Assembly (NCBI GenBank): GCA_016987375.1
Contig: PJRA01000313.1
Coordinates: 3,844,153-3,908,152 of the forward strand
Length of the DNA: 64,000 nucleotides
Direction: 5' to 3'
Origin: Brachionus koreanus
Lineage: Eukaryota > Rotifera > Eurotatoria > Ploima > Brachionidae
In this document: positions 46,154 through 57,957 of the stretch, in pieces
Position numbering within the stretch: position 1 is the stretch's first letter
How the letters are laid out: each line of letters starts with the position of its first letter
The notes under the pieces: generated by a model
What the model saw: only the letters and a program-made list of their open reading frames with translations
What the model was told of the DNA's origin: nothing
The model's database searches: none
Made by a program: the position numbers and the translations under genes

Positions 46154-47405
46154 ATGAAATACAAAAAGCGTTCTAGAATTAACAGCATATCCTTAGTGAT
46201 AACAATTTTTTGTTTCGTTACTGTTCTAATATTTGCCAACTTAAGAAATAATTCGAGACTTATTAACTCAACTCATATAGAGAAGGAGTCAATTTTTTAT
46301 CCAAAATCACAGACAGAAAATAACTTCCAACAAGAAGATAAATTTTTAACTGAATCAGAAGGTAAAAATTTTTGTTCTGTTTTATATAAAATTCTTTAAT
46401 TATAGAAAAAAAGATTCATCGTCATTTGAATCGCTTGAAATTTTGAATAATAAGTTATCTTCTTTGAATATCAGTCTTGGCGGTTATTTCAAACCAACTG
46501 ATTCTGAACCGAAATACAAAATAGCAGTTATAGTTCCGTATAGAAATAGAGAAAAAAATCTAAAAATTTTTTTGAAAAATATTCATCCTTTTTTAATAAA
46601 CCAAAGACTTGAGTACTCAATATTTTTAATCGAGCCGATTGAATCGGTAAAATTTAACCGAGGTCTTCTTTTGAATATTGGTTTTTTGGAGTCAATTCAG
46701 CTAGCAAATGATAAATGGAACTGCTTTGTTTTTCATGATGTAGATTTAATTCCCGAAAATGAAAATAATTTTTATCATTGTCCTCCCTTACCCAAGCATA
46801 TGTCATCAGCCGTTAGTACATTTGACTACAAGTAGACAAGCATGAATTACTTTTATGAATAAAAGTAATTTTTATTAATTTATAGACTTCCATACAAGGG
46901 ATTATTTGGCGGAGTAACAATATTGACTAAAAAACACATGGAAAAAATAAATGGTTTTTCAAACATGTACTTTGGATGGGGAGGTTTTAACCGGCTTATG
47001 TCATTTCAAATACTTTTTTAAGCTGTTTTATTTAGGTGAAGACGATGATCTCCGGAAACGGTTTGTTTTTTTTGGCTATTAAGTAACTCTATTTAGAAAA
47101 AAAGAGCTACTTTAACTAGAAATTTAAAAATTTAATTCCTGAATTTATTTAGCATTATTTCCAAAGGATATAAATTGATTAGAAATAATCTCGAGACTGG
47201 CCGCTATAGAATGCTAAACCATGAAAAAGATTTTCCTAATCCGAAGCGATTTAAGCTTCTGAAAACTTCAGCAAAAAGAATTAACATTGATGGCTTGAAT
47301 ACAATCAAATATGTGGTTGTATCAGTGAAATTTGAAAATTTATTCACAAAAATAATTGTTTCATATGATGAATCATTTTATATAAAAACTAAAACAAATT
47401 ATTAA
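46154..47405 (+). CDS. Beta-1,4-galactosyltransferase family protein (GT7)
   Basis: Five exons in phase: 46154-46361, 46414-46831, 46886-46983, 47036-47060 and 47153-47405, giving 333 residues. It is a type II Golgi membrane protein, with a short basic N-terminus, a transmembrane anchor at about 11-28 and a stem to about residue 85. The catalytic part shows the family landmarks in order: [20 protein letters not shown] with the metal-binding [13 protein letters not shown], and [13 protein letters not shown] near the acceptor site. A C-terminal NPKRFKLL...DGLNTIKY block follows, as in other members. The family transfers galactose (or GalNAc) from the UDP-sugar to N-acetylglucosamine, or to xylose in the case of B4GALT7; specificity cannot be told here. 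Exon 4 has only 25 nt and encodes GEDDDLRKR, part of the active site. Length is slightly below vertebrate enzymes. Confidence 0.9.
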
Positions 47406-48480
47406 GTTAATAATTTAATAAAAAAATGTTTATTTTAACAATTTATATTTATATTTATGTGATTGCCAAAAATTGACAAATTGATTAGAGTTTTTATAAA
47501 AAAAAATTTCGGCCGAAATTATATGTTGTGTTATTTTATAAAAATTTTTAAATCTGATTTATCATCAACTACCGTATTTCATCAAATTAAAGATAGTTAA
47601 GTCATCAAAGTGTTTCTTTTATCCGAAAATTTTAGTTTAGTCTATAAAAGTCTATAGAAGTTACTCAAATAAAAGAAATTTATCTATATTTTTATTCTAT
47701 TGGAAACAAGAAAATACATGTTTTATATGGCGAATTTTGTTTAAACAAGTTACATTTTTTTGAGGAAAAAAATCAAATAAAGAAAAATTTTCAAAGATTT
47801 TTGACTGAAGGCTCTTGAAGTTTGATAGTTTTTGAAAACAGTGGTTTAGGTTTTTGAAATTTTTCAGATGAGTTTATATTCAAAAGTTACTATATCTATA
47901 GAATACTCTTAGATCAGAGTTGGTCAAAAGTCAAAGTAAAGTCTTTACTTTTACTTTACTTGGTCGAACGAGATTTAGAATCAAGATGAGAAGTAAGATT
48001 ATCTGAGTTTTCCATTTTCAAATAAAAAAGATGACTAAATTTTTAAAAAAATTAATATTCTAGAGGAAAAAAAATTAGAAAAAAACATATTTTTTTTTAA
48101 ATAGACGAAAAAAAAAGAAACAAAAATGTAAAATAATAGAAGAGATCTTATTATAAATAAGAAATAAAATTAAGTGATTGTATTCTCTTTAACATCTAAA
48201 TTTAAAATTTTAAACAAAAATATGATATTATAGAGAAAATTAATGTTATTATAGAAGACGCTGTAAAAATTTATGTTTCAGTTAAATATTGAAATATTAT
48301 AAATTTTCAATTTGTTTGAATCTCTTTTAGCTTCGAAACTGTCTATATCTTTGAAACATAGACTTTGACTTTGTCAAAATATAAAAAACTGCGAAAAAAA
48401 AATATTCGGCCTAGGCTTAAAAATTTTTCAAATATAATCACAATAAAATAAAAAAGATAAAATTTAATTGAGGTTTTTTA
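47406..48480. other. Spacer between convergent B4GALT and DPH1 genes, with a possible hAT-like end
   Basis: AT-rich. Near 47915-47975 the string CAGAGTTGGTCAAAAGTCAA, then AGTAAAGTCTTTACTTTTAC, resembles hAT terminal repeats, which often read CAGxGGTGGxxAAAAGTACTT with Ta/Ct-rich inner repeats. A related inverted GACTTTGACTTTG lies near 48360-48375, but no clean right end or 8-bp duplication was found. Confidence 0.35.
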
Positions 48481-49923
48481 TTAATTGCTATTTTCATATT
48501 CAATTTTAATTTTATTTTTTTTATTTAAGTTCGGCTTCGTTTTGTTAAATTGATTGTTCACTGTCCAATTGCCCAAGCTCTCATTAGCGTAAAAATCCAT
48601 CGGATATTCTGATTGCCAAGTAGTTTGCTTTAAACTGACCATAGCTTCATATGGAGTCAATAATGGCTTAGCGAAAAATTCACCCCAATCGATTGACAAC
48701 CGCGGACAAGCTATCTGAACCCATCTTTCAAAATTTTTAAAGACATTTAGAATTAATTTTAATGAAAAAAATTTATTTTTAAATTTACGCGTCAATTTGA
48801 TCATCAAATAATTTCAACTTATTGGGAAATATTTCAGATAAAAGAACAATAAAATAATTTTTATTTAATTCTTCAAGTTTTTTGATTAGATTTTCAAGAA
48901 TTTTTGGTGATCCTTGCCTTCCAAGAGTTGACAAAATAATACCATAATTTTGGGAATTTCTCAATTTTAATTCTGAACTATTTTCTGATTTAATTAATGT
49001 TTTCAATGACTTCTGAATTTGTTTTTCACGATTAGACTTCATTTTGTCAAAGTCATAATATTCACGTGAAAAGATTTTACTATATGGATCATATCTAGCA
49101 TAAAAATAGATTTAAGAATAAAAAAATTTCATGTGTAATTTTTAACCTGTAGGCAGAAACTTTTTCATTAGCTATCATAATTGATTCTAGATGAAATCGA
49201 CCATCTCCTACATAAATCAATGCATCAGTTTCGATTAATTTGGGAGCAGTACAACCCAGTATCTCACCAGGGCTCAAAGGCTTACATTGTGGTAATTTAA
49301 CAAGATATTTATTATCTTGTAAAATTCTACTGGCAGCATGAACCGAAGAAGCAAACTGAATTGTACTTACTAATGCTAGACGAGTGTCGGTAGTAAAATT
49401 GAATTTAATGGTTTCTATCAAGTGGTCGAGATCAATTTGAATATCTACAAATATATAGAGAACCTGAATGCCATTTGTGATATCGATTGGGACTTAAATA
49501 AAAAAATTTTGATAAAAATTCTTGCGTTTTTTCTAATTACCAAGACAACTATGACCATAGTGAATTATAAGATCACAATCCAAGGCTCTAGCTGAAAAAT
49601 CATCAATGCAACAAGCACCATATGTTACATCACCCATTATCAAAGTTTCGGCTTGAGTAAAACTTGAATTTTATTTAAAATTTTGTCAAACTGAATGAAT
49701 TTTTAAAATTTTACTCTTGAATAATGTCTGCTATGGTACAAGCATATAGGAGAAGACCCTCTGGCATTTGAAGAGCGACTCTTTTGCTATTGTTACTTTT
49801 AATCTTCCAAATGGTCTTGGGTATTTCGAAATTGTAATTTTTCGGCAAAGAACTCATTGCCTCTTTTAGCTTGGGATCATTTGATATTTCGGTGGGTATT
49901 TGATTTAAAACAACTCGTTTCAT
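48481..49923 (-). CDS. DPH1: Diphthamide biosynthesis protein 1
   Basis: Five exons in phase: 49923-49715, 49662-49541, 49492-49147, 49094-48789 and 48724-48481, giving 408 residues. DPH1, with DPH2, transfers the 3-amino-3-carboxypropyl group of SAM to a histidine of elongation factor 2, the first step of diphthamide synthesis. It uses a radical reaction at a 4Fe-4S cluster. Conserved stretches are [115 protein letters not shown] and [11 protein letters not shown]. The three cysteines expected to hold the cluster are present, in GACC, LGC and ACP. The Lys/Asn-rich C-terminus is not conserved. The gene is divergent from the second Rel gene, with only 290 bp between the two start codons, which probably share a promoter region. 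Confidence 0.96.
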
Positions 49924-50213
49924 TTTGATTTTTTTTTTAGTTGAATTTTAATTTTTTTTATTTGAAATTTTAATAATAAACAAAAAGTAAACTTAGTTTT
50001 AAAAAAATATTGCGATAAATTTTGAAGATTATAGAAATATTATTTAGTTTTAATTGCGTTTTTTTTTGCCCTGAATGAAAAATTTCCCAAAACTGAATTT
50101 TAAATTTTAATAATAAATTATAAAATTATCAGTCTTTAATTTTAATGTTACTAGTATTTTTTAGCAATTTTTTTGATAAAAAATTTATATAAAGCAATAA
50201 TTTAAATGAAAAT

Positions 50214-52546
50214 ATGGGCGAAATACCGAATGGACGGCCAATACCATATGCAGAAATTGTCTATCAGCCATCGTCGGTATACCGTATGAGATATGAAGCT
50301 GAAAATAGATCAACTCATTTAGTTGCTGAAAATTATCTACCAGAGCGTGATAGTCCATCGAATACTAAAACTCGAAAAAAAAGCCAAACAACCGAAGGCC
50401 AATATCCAAGAGTTAAGGTACACTTTGTTTCAAAATAAAATTTTAGATTTTTTCTTCAAATACTAAATCCAATAATATTTTTTAAATAAGAAAGATGTTC
50501 ATAATTTTTAATCCATACAATTATTATTTTAATTTATTTATGCATATGAAAATTGAGATTAAGTCAAATTTTATTTTTATTTATCAGTCAAAAACCAGAG
50601 GGTTTTTTTTCGGATCTTTGTGCAACCTTATAATTTTATTTTTTATTCCATGAAAATAAGCAGCAAAAATTTATAAATTTCAATTTTTTAAATCTAAATT
50701 TCTGATTGAAAAAAAATCCAAAAATAATAAAAGATGTAACACAAAGTGTTATTATTTGAATGTTAATTAAAACTTGCTCATGATTTTTTTATTTTTAAAT
50801 ATTTTTGTATCCATTAATTGAATTAAACAAAATACTGACATATTTTTTATTCTTAATTAGATAATAAATGGTGAAGGTCCAGCTACTTTGATTGTATCTT
50901 GTGTTAATAAAAACGAGCCGTATTATGTTCATCCGCATAAATTGATGGGTTCAAGTTGCAAGCATGGTGTAGCTGTTTTTAATATTGAAAAAGGAAGCAG
51001 TGTTTTTGAGTAATTAAATGAAAAATAAATCAGATAATTTTTGATGAATTTATTTTTAAAAAGTGTATCAGGTGTTTCTATACAGTATACAAAAAAAAGT
51101 GATATTGAAGAAAGAATCAAAGAATTAAAAGAAAAAAATGTTGATCCGTTCAATCGTAAATATTTGGTCACTAATTATTTAATAAATTCAGTTATTTGAT
51201 CAGCAAAATAAAAAAATTTATTTTAGTTTTTTTTTTGGACAATTTTGAGTGTGCGTGTTATCAACTATTGCATAAAAATATAAAAATGACAACTAATAAT
51301 GAATGATGAAAAATTTTAATTTAGTAATTATTTTGACTGAAAATATAACTGAATCAAAAAATAATGCTTTCATTTCAAATTTAAATTAATTTATATATTA
51401 ATATTAGTCGGGTTTAATTTTGACAGAAAATTAATCGATTTATCATGTGTTCGACTATGTTTTCAGATTTATTTGAGAGATTCTTTTGAAACAACTGAAA
51501 TAATACGTGATAAATATCATATTCTGAAGCCATTGGTTTCTCAGGTGATTAGCAATTCTTCTAGAAAAATAACTTTGTCGGTAATTTCGGCATTTAACTT
51601 GAGCGGTTCATGTGACGGGGGTTCAGATGTAATTATATTTATAAAAAAATTAGAAAAGGATCAAAAAATACTAAAAGCCAAATTTTACGATTCCCATGGA
51701 TGGAGTTCAATTGTTGACATTGAAGATTCAAAAATTCACTATCAAGTATAAAAAATTAAAATTTTTTTAAAAAAAAAGATTTATTCACTTTTTTAATTAA
51801 TTAATCATAATTTTTAAGTGTGCTCTTTCGTTTAAAGCACCCAAATATCCAAAAAAAATAGACAAAGAAGAAACAGTATCTATCAAATTATTTGTTCCCT
51901 TTAAATCGGAAGAAGAAAGAGATAATGATGATGAAGACAGCATGGAATTTAATAATCAAGTTTCATCATCTTCTGTATCATCTATGGATTCTCGACAACT
52001 AGGCCAATATGAGTCCAGGGATATCGAATTTGTCTATCGTCCATCTGGTAAAAATTTTCATTTAATAAAAATATTTATTTTAACTTTTTTTAAGTTTTAA
52101 ATACTGTTTCTGACCAAAAAAATTTGACAGAATCTTTTTTTGGATTTTCTGAAGCAGCTGACAAAGAAGGTTTGATGTAAATTATTTTTTTAAGCTTATT
52201 TATTATTTTTTCATTTTAAGCTGTTAGTCATATTAGTTCTCAATCAAGAAAAAATTTGCATAAACGTCAATTAACCAATTTAAAAAATTTCAATCCACGA
52301 TTATCTAATATTCCGAATGAATTAATTTACAATGATCCAGTGCTTACAAATAATTTAATGTTTGATAATATAATTATTGAAAACTTTTCTTTTAATGAAA
52401 TTAATCAAATCAACAATTATTCTCCCGAAATTAATGACTTAAAAAAACTAATTGAAAATGTAAATTCAACAGATGAAGAAGCCAACTTAGATTTTATTGA
52501 TACCAATGACCTTTTTTTACAAAGTATAGCTGATTCTATATTTTAA
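50214..52546 (+). CDS. Rel/NF-kB family transcription factor, copy 2
   Basis: Seven exons in phase: 50214-50417, 50861-51009, 51064-51155, 51408-51745, 51819-52047, 52095-52169 and 52221-52546, giving 470 residues. It is a paralogue of the gene at 41858, with the same intron positions through exon 5 (exons 2, 3 and 5 even have identical lengths: 149, 92 and 229 nt). The Rel homology domain starts with PYAEIVYQPSSVYRMRY; the recognition loop again has no Cys (RMRYEAE). Most of exon 4, the short intron after it and exon 5 are almost identical to copy 1, including silent and intronic bases. Exons 1-3, the first intron (443 bp against 108 bp) and the C-terminal exons have diverged. The C-terminus is Asn/Ile-rich and ends in an acidic segment that could serve as a transactivation region. 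There are no ankyrin repeats. Confidence 0.9.
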
Positions 52547-52785
52547 ATTCTGAAATTAAATAAATTTTTATTCATTTAAATTTTTTCCAATAGTGAGCAT
52601 TTTTTAAGCTCTATTTTACTTCAAAAAGCAGTCTAATTTTTTTTCTATATTCAATCAACACGACAAAAATAATTAGCTCAGGTAAAAATTTAAAACTAAA
52701 ATCAATAAGACTTTAAAAAAAATTGAGTAAATATTGAAATGAATAATTTTATTATTAGAATAAAAAATTTATCATAAAAAATAGC

Positions 52786-53881
52786 CTAATTAGAATGAAC
52801 TTTTTTCATTTTTTTTCCATAGGAATTTTTATAGAAATTCATAAATAAAAGAGCCATTAGTGAAGTGTAGATAATTGCTGCCCAGCTCCATCCTTTTGGA
52901 TACGTACAATCTTTTTGGAACAAATTTACAATGGCATGAGAAATAACAATTGTAAATTGAATCTTAAATTTAAATAATTAATAGATAAATATAAAAATTT
53001 CATTTTGATTACCAATTGAAATTGAGTTAAGTATTTTTTCCACCAGAGATATTTTTGAACCGAGGGTCCTAGAGCGGCTAGTCCGTAATAACTGTACATA
53101 ACGGCATGAACAAGTGAATTAAGAGCACAAATTAGAAAAGCTTTGATTTTCAATTAGAAAAAATTTTGTTTGATTTTTTTAAAACAAAGTACTCTGGCCT
53201 CCGGCAACCCATTTTGTACCAGACCATGCAGTCAAAACCATCGATATATGATGGTAAACGTGCAAAAATGTAATTTGGTTAGACTTTTTTCTAAGGGCAA
53301 AAATGATCTAAAAACTAAAAATTAGATTAAAAAAATTTGAATTTCAAGCTTACAGTGTCAATTAAATCAGCAAGCTTCATCAAGTAGTAAAAATAAATTG
53401 CGTTTGCCATCTTAAAAAAAAGTAGTCACAAAATTAGAATCATTATAAATTCTATTTACCCTTTTGGCTAAATGGTTTTCGGAATAATCGACCGGTTGAC
53501 ACGTGAGACTAAATCTACTTTGAATAGCAAGAAAAAGTATCTTGAAAAAAAAAACTCAAAATTAAATCTATTAAAATATTTCTTTGAATTACTTCAAATG
53601 AATTGTAAAATGAAGCGATAACCTGGCATAAATTGTAGCCGATCATAAAATTTTTAAGTTCAAACGCTTCTCTATATTTCATCAGTTTTACAATTCCTAT
53701 TAGAAGAATAATGTACAGAACGAGAATTTTTATCGGTGACATTATTGTATCCATAGAGAATTTGTCATTCATTCTGGGATCTTTAAATAATTTCTTGTAA
53801 TTTTCTAATAAATTTTATCAAAATTTTAAAATTACCAGCTATTGAATCCCAATACGAAAAAAGGCCCATTAGATTGTTCAT
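52786..53881 (-). CDS. ELOVL-family very-long-chain fatty acid elongase, copy 1
   Basis: About seven small exons on the minus strand, from an ATG at 53881 ([15 protein letters not shown]) to a stop at 52786. The enzyme is a multi-pass ER membrane protein that condenses malonyl-CoA with an acyl-CoA. Signatures appear in order: [10 protein letters not shown] after exon 1, [34 protein letters not shown] (KxxExxDT-type), HVYHH (the histidine box HxxHH), [13 protein letters not shown] (HxxMYxYY) and [10 protein letters not shown] (TQxQ). The C-terminus [11 protein letters not shown] is basic, as is common in ER proteins. The pattern resembles the ELOVL1/7 and ELOVL4 side of the family. It is about 1.4 kb downstream of, and in tandem with, copy 2. 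Exact edges of the short exons were read from GT/AG sites and reading frame. Confidence 0.9.
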
Positions 53882-55257
53882 TTTCGAATAAATTTATGGC
53901 TCAAATATAAAATTGAGCTTATCTATTTATACATTTTCACAGTTTAATGATTTAGAAAGTTTAGACTAAAAGTTGTATGAGCATACTATAGAAACGAAAA
54001 TTTTTCTGAGGAAAAAATTATGAATGAAATTATTATTAATGTACTTTCTATGTCTTCTTAGAGCTTTTTAAAAAATTCATTAATTATTAATATTTAAAAA
54101 ACATTCTCTTGGGTTAAATTTTAGTCGATTTTCTATAAAACATGTTTCATAAAACAATTTCTAAATCGAATTTCTGAAAATTCAATTTTAAAAAAATTGT
54201 ACTTTCATTTGAAATAATTATATTTTTTATTTAAAAGCGCATAGCGACTTTATACTGAACACATATCACATGGTTCAAATTTGATCTCTAATTTATGAGT
54301 TATTAATCTAATTATTCGACAATTTTGAACTAAATCTTTTAGTATTTTAATTATAATCTGAAACTGCATAGCTTAGGAGACGAAAGATTTTTTTTTTTAA
54401 AAAAAAATTATTTCTATGCATAATTTTCTTTTAAAATTCTAAAAACAAAAGTGTTTTAGAAAAAAATTCCATACATCATTTATCGAAACACTTTTTGGTA
54501 AAATATTAAATCAATTCACATAGTGATATTATTCAATGAAAATTTTATCCGATAAAATTTTCAATTATTTTAAGGCTTAAAATAATACAATGAATAAAAA
54601 TTAATTTGATCTATTAATTTAAAATGAATAGAAAATAAAAAAAGATTGAACATTGTTTAAAGAGAATTATTAATAAATTTTCATTTATTCTAAAATCAAC
54701 AAGTATTGAATTAATTTAAGATAAATTTATTTTTCGAAAAAATGCTGAAACCCACAATGAAGCTCAATTAATGAATTAATAAAAAAGAAATTTATAAAAA
54801 ATTTACTTTTTCTTATAATATTTTTTGCATAAAGCAAGAAAATTCTTAGTATGTATTTTTCCTTTAAAAAGCATTCTTTTAAATTAAATAATAATGTATC
54901 TTAATAAATTTTTAAAACTATCAATTTTTTCATTCTAAAAAACGTGAACAAATTTAAATTGAATGATAAATCTGGAAAAATGCTTAATTTTGACTGATTT
55001 TTTTAATAAAGATTCATTTAAATTTAAATTTAAAATTGAATTTATCACGTAAGTGTTTATTTGATAAATCAAAATAAATCTTTTGTGCATTTAAAAGAAA
55101 AAAATTAAAATAAATCATAACATAATCCTTTAATAAAACTAATTAAAATTCATGCTAGAAACAAAAAAAAAATGGTCAATATTTGAAATTTTTTTATTAG
55201 CCAAATTTTCTTTTTAACAAAAATTTAAATTTTATTTAAATCGCTAAAAAAAATAAA
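53882..55257. other. Spacer between tandem elongase genes
   Basis: AT-rich, no genes. It should contain the promoter of elongase copy 1 and the 3' end of copy 2. Confidence 0.4.
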
Positions 55258-56383
55258 TTATTCAGTTTTAGTTGCTTGGATTTTTGCTGCTTTTTTCAAG
55301 TAAGATTGTCTGTAGAAATTAACAAAAAGACCGGCGATCAATGTCGTGTAAATCGCAGTCGAGTAGACAAAAGCTTTTGGATATGTGCATTCGGTTTGCA
55401 TGGCATTCACCATCGAATGGGATACGACACATAAAAATTGAAACTGTTCAAAGAAAAGAGTTTAATTGAGTCATAATTTTAGAATTCTGAAATATACCAA
55501 TTGCAATTGAGTCAAATATTTCTTCCACCATAAGTATTTTTGGATTGATGGACCCATTGAAGACAATCCGTAGTAGCTATACATGACACCATGTACAAAT
55601 GAATTAAACATAACACAAACAAAAGCTAACCAAAAAGATCTACTAAACTATTTTTTAAAATTAACTTTAATTAAATTTACATTGGCCACCAGGTACCCAT
55701 TTTGTTCCGAGCCATCCTGTTACAATCATTGATGAATGATGGAACACATGCAAAAATGTTATTTGATTTGATTTTTTTCTTAATGCAAAAATAATCTTGA
55801 AATTTTGAAAAAAATTCAAAAAATAAAATTTTCAAAATATCTTTTAATCTTACAGTGTCCATTAAATCTGTCACCTTCATCACATAATAAAAGTGTATGG
55901 CATAAGCTAACTTTCATAAATAGTTACAAATTAATAATTATCTATTTTATTGTATTAATTACTCTTGTCGCATCTGGATCGTCTGAATAGTCGACTGGTT
56001 CACATGTTAAACTATACTTCATTTTTATTACTAGATACAAAATCTAAAAATCTTCTTTAGTCAAAAAAATATCCTGATTTTGATTGAATTTACTTCAAAA
56101 CAGTTATAAAAAGAGGCTACAACTTGAAAAAGATTGTAAAATATCATGAATGTTTTGAGTTCAAAAGGTTTTCTATTTTCCATAATTTTGCGTATTATAA
56201 ACAGAATGATGCCATAAATTACCAAAGTTAAAATTGGCGAAAAAATACTGCTCATTCCGAAGCGATTTTCAAGACGCTTATCTTTAATTGAGAATTGATT
56301 CACATCAAACATTAAAATAAGCAAATTTGAAGGTTACCAGCAATGGACAAGTAGTAGTTATATGAACTGACAAGACGTTCCAT
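55258..56383 (-). CDS. ELOVL-family very-long-chain fatty acid elongase, copy 2
   Basis: This has the same exon layout as the neighbour at 52786-53881: ATG at 56383 ([15 protein letters not shown]), stop at 55258. Landmarks are [51 protein letters not shown] and [10 protein letters not shown], so all catalytic motifs of the family are kept. The exon with HVFHH ([20 protein letters not shown]) is nearly identical to the equivalent exon of copy 1, while the first and last exons differ. This indicates tandem duplication followed by divergence. The C-terminus ends in a Lys/Ala-rich tail ([12 protein letters not shown]), so ER residence is likely, but a classical KKxx signal is not exactly placed. 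Confidence 0.9.
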
Positions 56384-57614
56384 TTTAGAGCCAGTTGAAT
56401 TTTGAAAAAATAAAAAATTTTGTACAAATTAAACCAATTTGGGTATTTATAAGCAGTTTTGTTTGCATTCTTCATAGTTAAATGATTTCATAATCATAGA
56501 TATTTTTCTCAATTAATTTTCAAATTGTATACAGAAGTGTAGGGGGCTTTTTCAAATCAATTTGACAAACCTCACCTTTTAATTTCTGAAATAATAAAAT
56601 ATGCTAAGAAAATTTTCATTTTGTTTCGGTTTGATAGTTTTCAAGAGAAAAATATCGATGGTTTATCATTAAATAATATTAAAAAAAAATTTCAAATGAA
56701 AATTCTAACATTTAGTTTATTGGTAGGGCATAAAAATTGGCCTTTATTTTCTACGAAAATAAGCTCAATCAAAAAAAATTGTTTTTAGACACAAGAGTTA
56801 GAAATATATTTGCGATTAGTTTGTAATTTAGTTGAAATTTTTTTATTTCATAAAAATTTTTACATTTCTTTTACGAAAATTATTTGAATTTTATTGTTTG
56901 AAAACATGAGAATATATAAAAAAAAAAAAGTATTTCCTTTAATGAAAATAAATTGTTGACAAAAAATTTAAATGTTAATCATATCTCAATAATACTTTTG
57001 CAAATTCACTTTTTAATATGCGTTTTTTTATTTTTATTTCGAAATCGTAAACTGGGTTGCAAAAAAATCCAACAAAAAAATAAAATAACAAAATTTAAAA
57101 AAAATGAGTTTTAATTTTTTTTGTTAATTAGTTTAAAAATAAAATACATGTATATTAACATACTATTTATAATTACATTTAATTTAGATCAAATTTTGTG
57201 AATTAATTAAAACTGGTAGATTTTTAGGCATCGAAGAATCATGTTTTTTTTGAATATATTAATATTTGAAAATTTTTAAAAATAAAATATTTTTTATAAA
57301 TATGTTTATTTATGTAAAAAACATAGTTTTTTATCATTTATTTTCAAATATTCTCCTAATTAATAGTAATTTTTTATTTTGATGAAATTGTGTAAAAATT
57401 TTCAACTTTTAAACTGAAAAGTCTTTATTACAGAAAATGAAATTTTTATTCAAAAATGGATGATGAATCTTGGTAAATATTTATAAAAATCATAGTGATT
57501 TTCAAATTGAAAATCGTTTTAAAAGTTCATCACAATATCAATATTTAATCATATTGATTTTATTCTTAAAAAGATATTAAATTTTTTCAGCGAGTGACGT
57601 CAAATATTTTAATT
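56384..57614. other. Upstream region of elongase copy 2, otherwise featureless
   Basis: AT-rich. The promoter of the minus-strand elongase gene is expected in the first few hundred bases. No other feature was recognised. Confidence 0.4.
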
Positions 57615-57615
57615 A

Positions 57616-57693
57616 AAAAAACAAGGGGGCATCCGGGATTGAACCGGAGACCTCTCGATCTGCAGTCGAATGCCGGATGCCCCCTTGTTTTTT
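57616..57693 (-). pseudogene. tRNA-Cys relic converted into a palindrome
   Basis: Positions 57684-57625 (minus strand, 60 nt) read like tRNA-Cys with anticodon GCA: an anticodon arm TTCGACTGCAGATCGAGAG, a variable loop, a T arm CCGGTTCAATCCCGG and an acceptor end TGCCCCC. The D arm, and so the A box, is missing; about 12 nt fewer than a full tRNA. Instead, the 5' side (GGGGGCATCCGG) is the exact inverse of the 3' side (CCGGATGCCCCC). The match continues into the flank, giving 21-bp perfect arms (57616-57636 and 57673-57693) including the TTGTTTTTT run that would serve as a pol III terminator. It is therefore probably not a working tRNA gene. Confidence 0.75.
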
Positions 57694-57957
57694 CAAGAAT
57701 TTATAGCTTATACTTTTTTATCAATAAATTAAGAGAACACTTAAAAAATTTTTTGTAATTGTGAAAAGTATTTGAAAGTTAGAAGACGCGATTTCAGAAT
57801 AATTTTCAGAATGACAATTTTAGAACATTTACTATTCTTAATTTGCTAATTAAAAAAAAAAATTTGCAAATAACTTATAACTTTTTACTATTTTTTTTCT
57901 CAGTCAAACTAATTATAAAAAAGCTAAAATTTTAAATAATAAAACAACAGGCGAAAC

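Noticed and set aside
57625..57684. Functional tRNA-Cys on the minus strand
   Set aside because: The anticodon arm, T arm and acceptor end are right, but the D arm and A box are absent and the 5' side is an inverted copy of the 3' side. A relic is far more likely.
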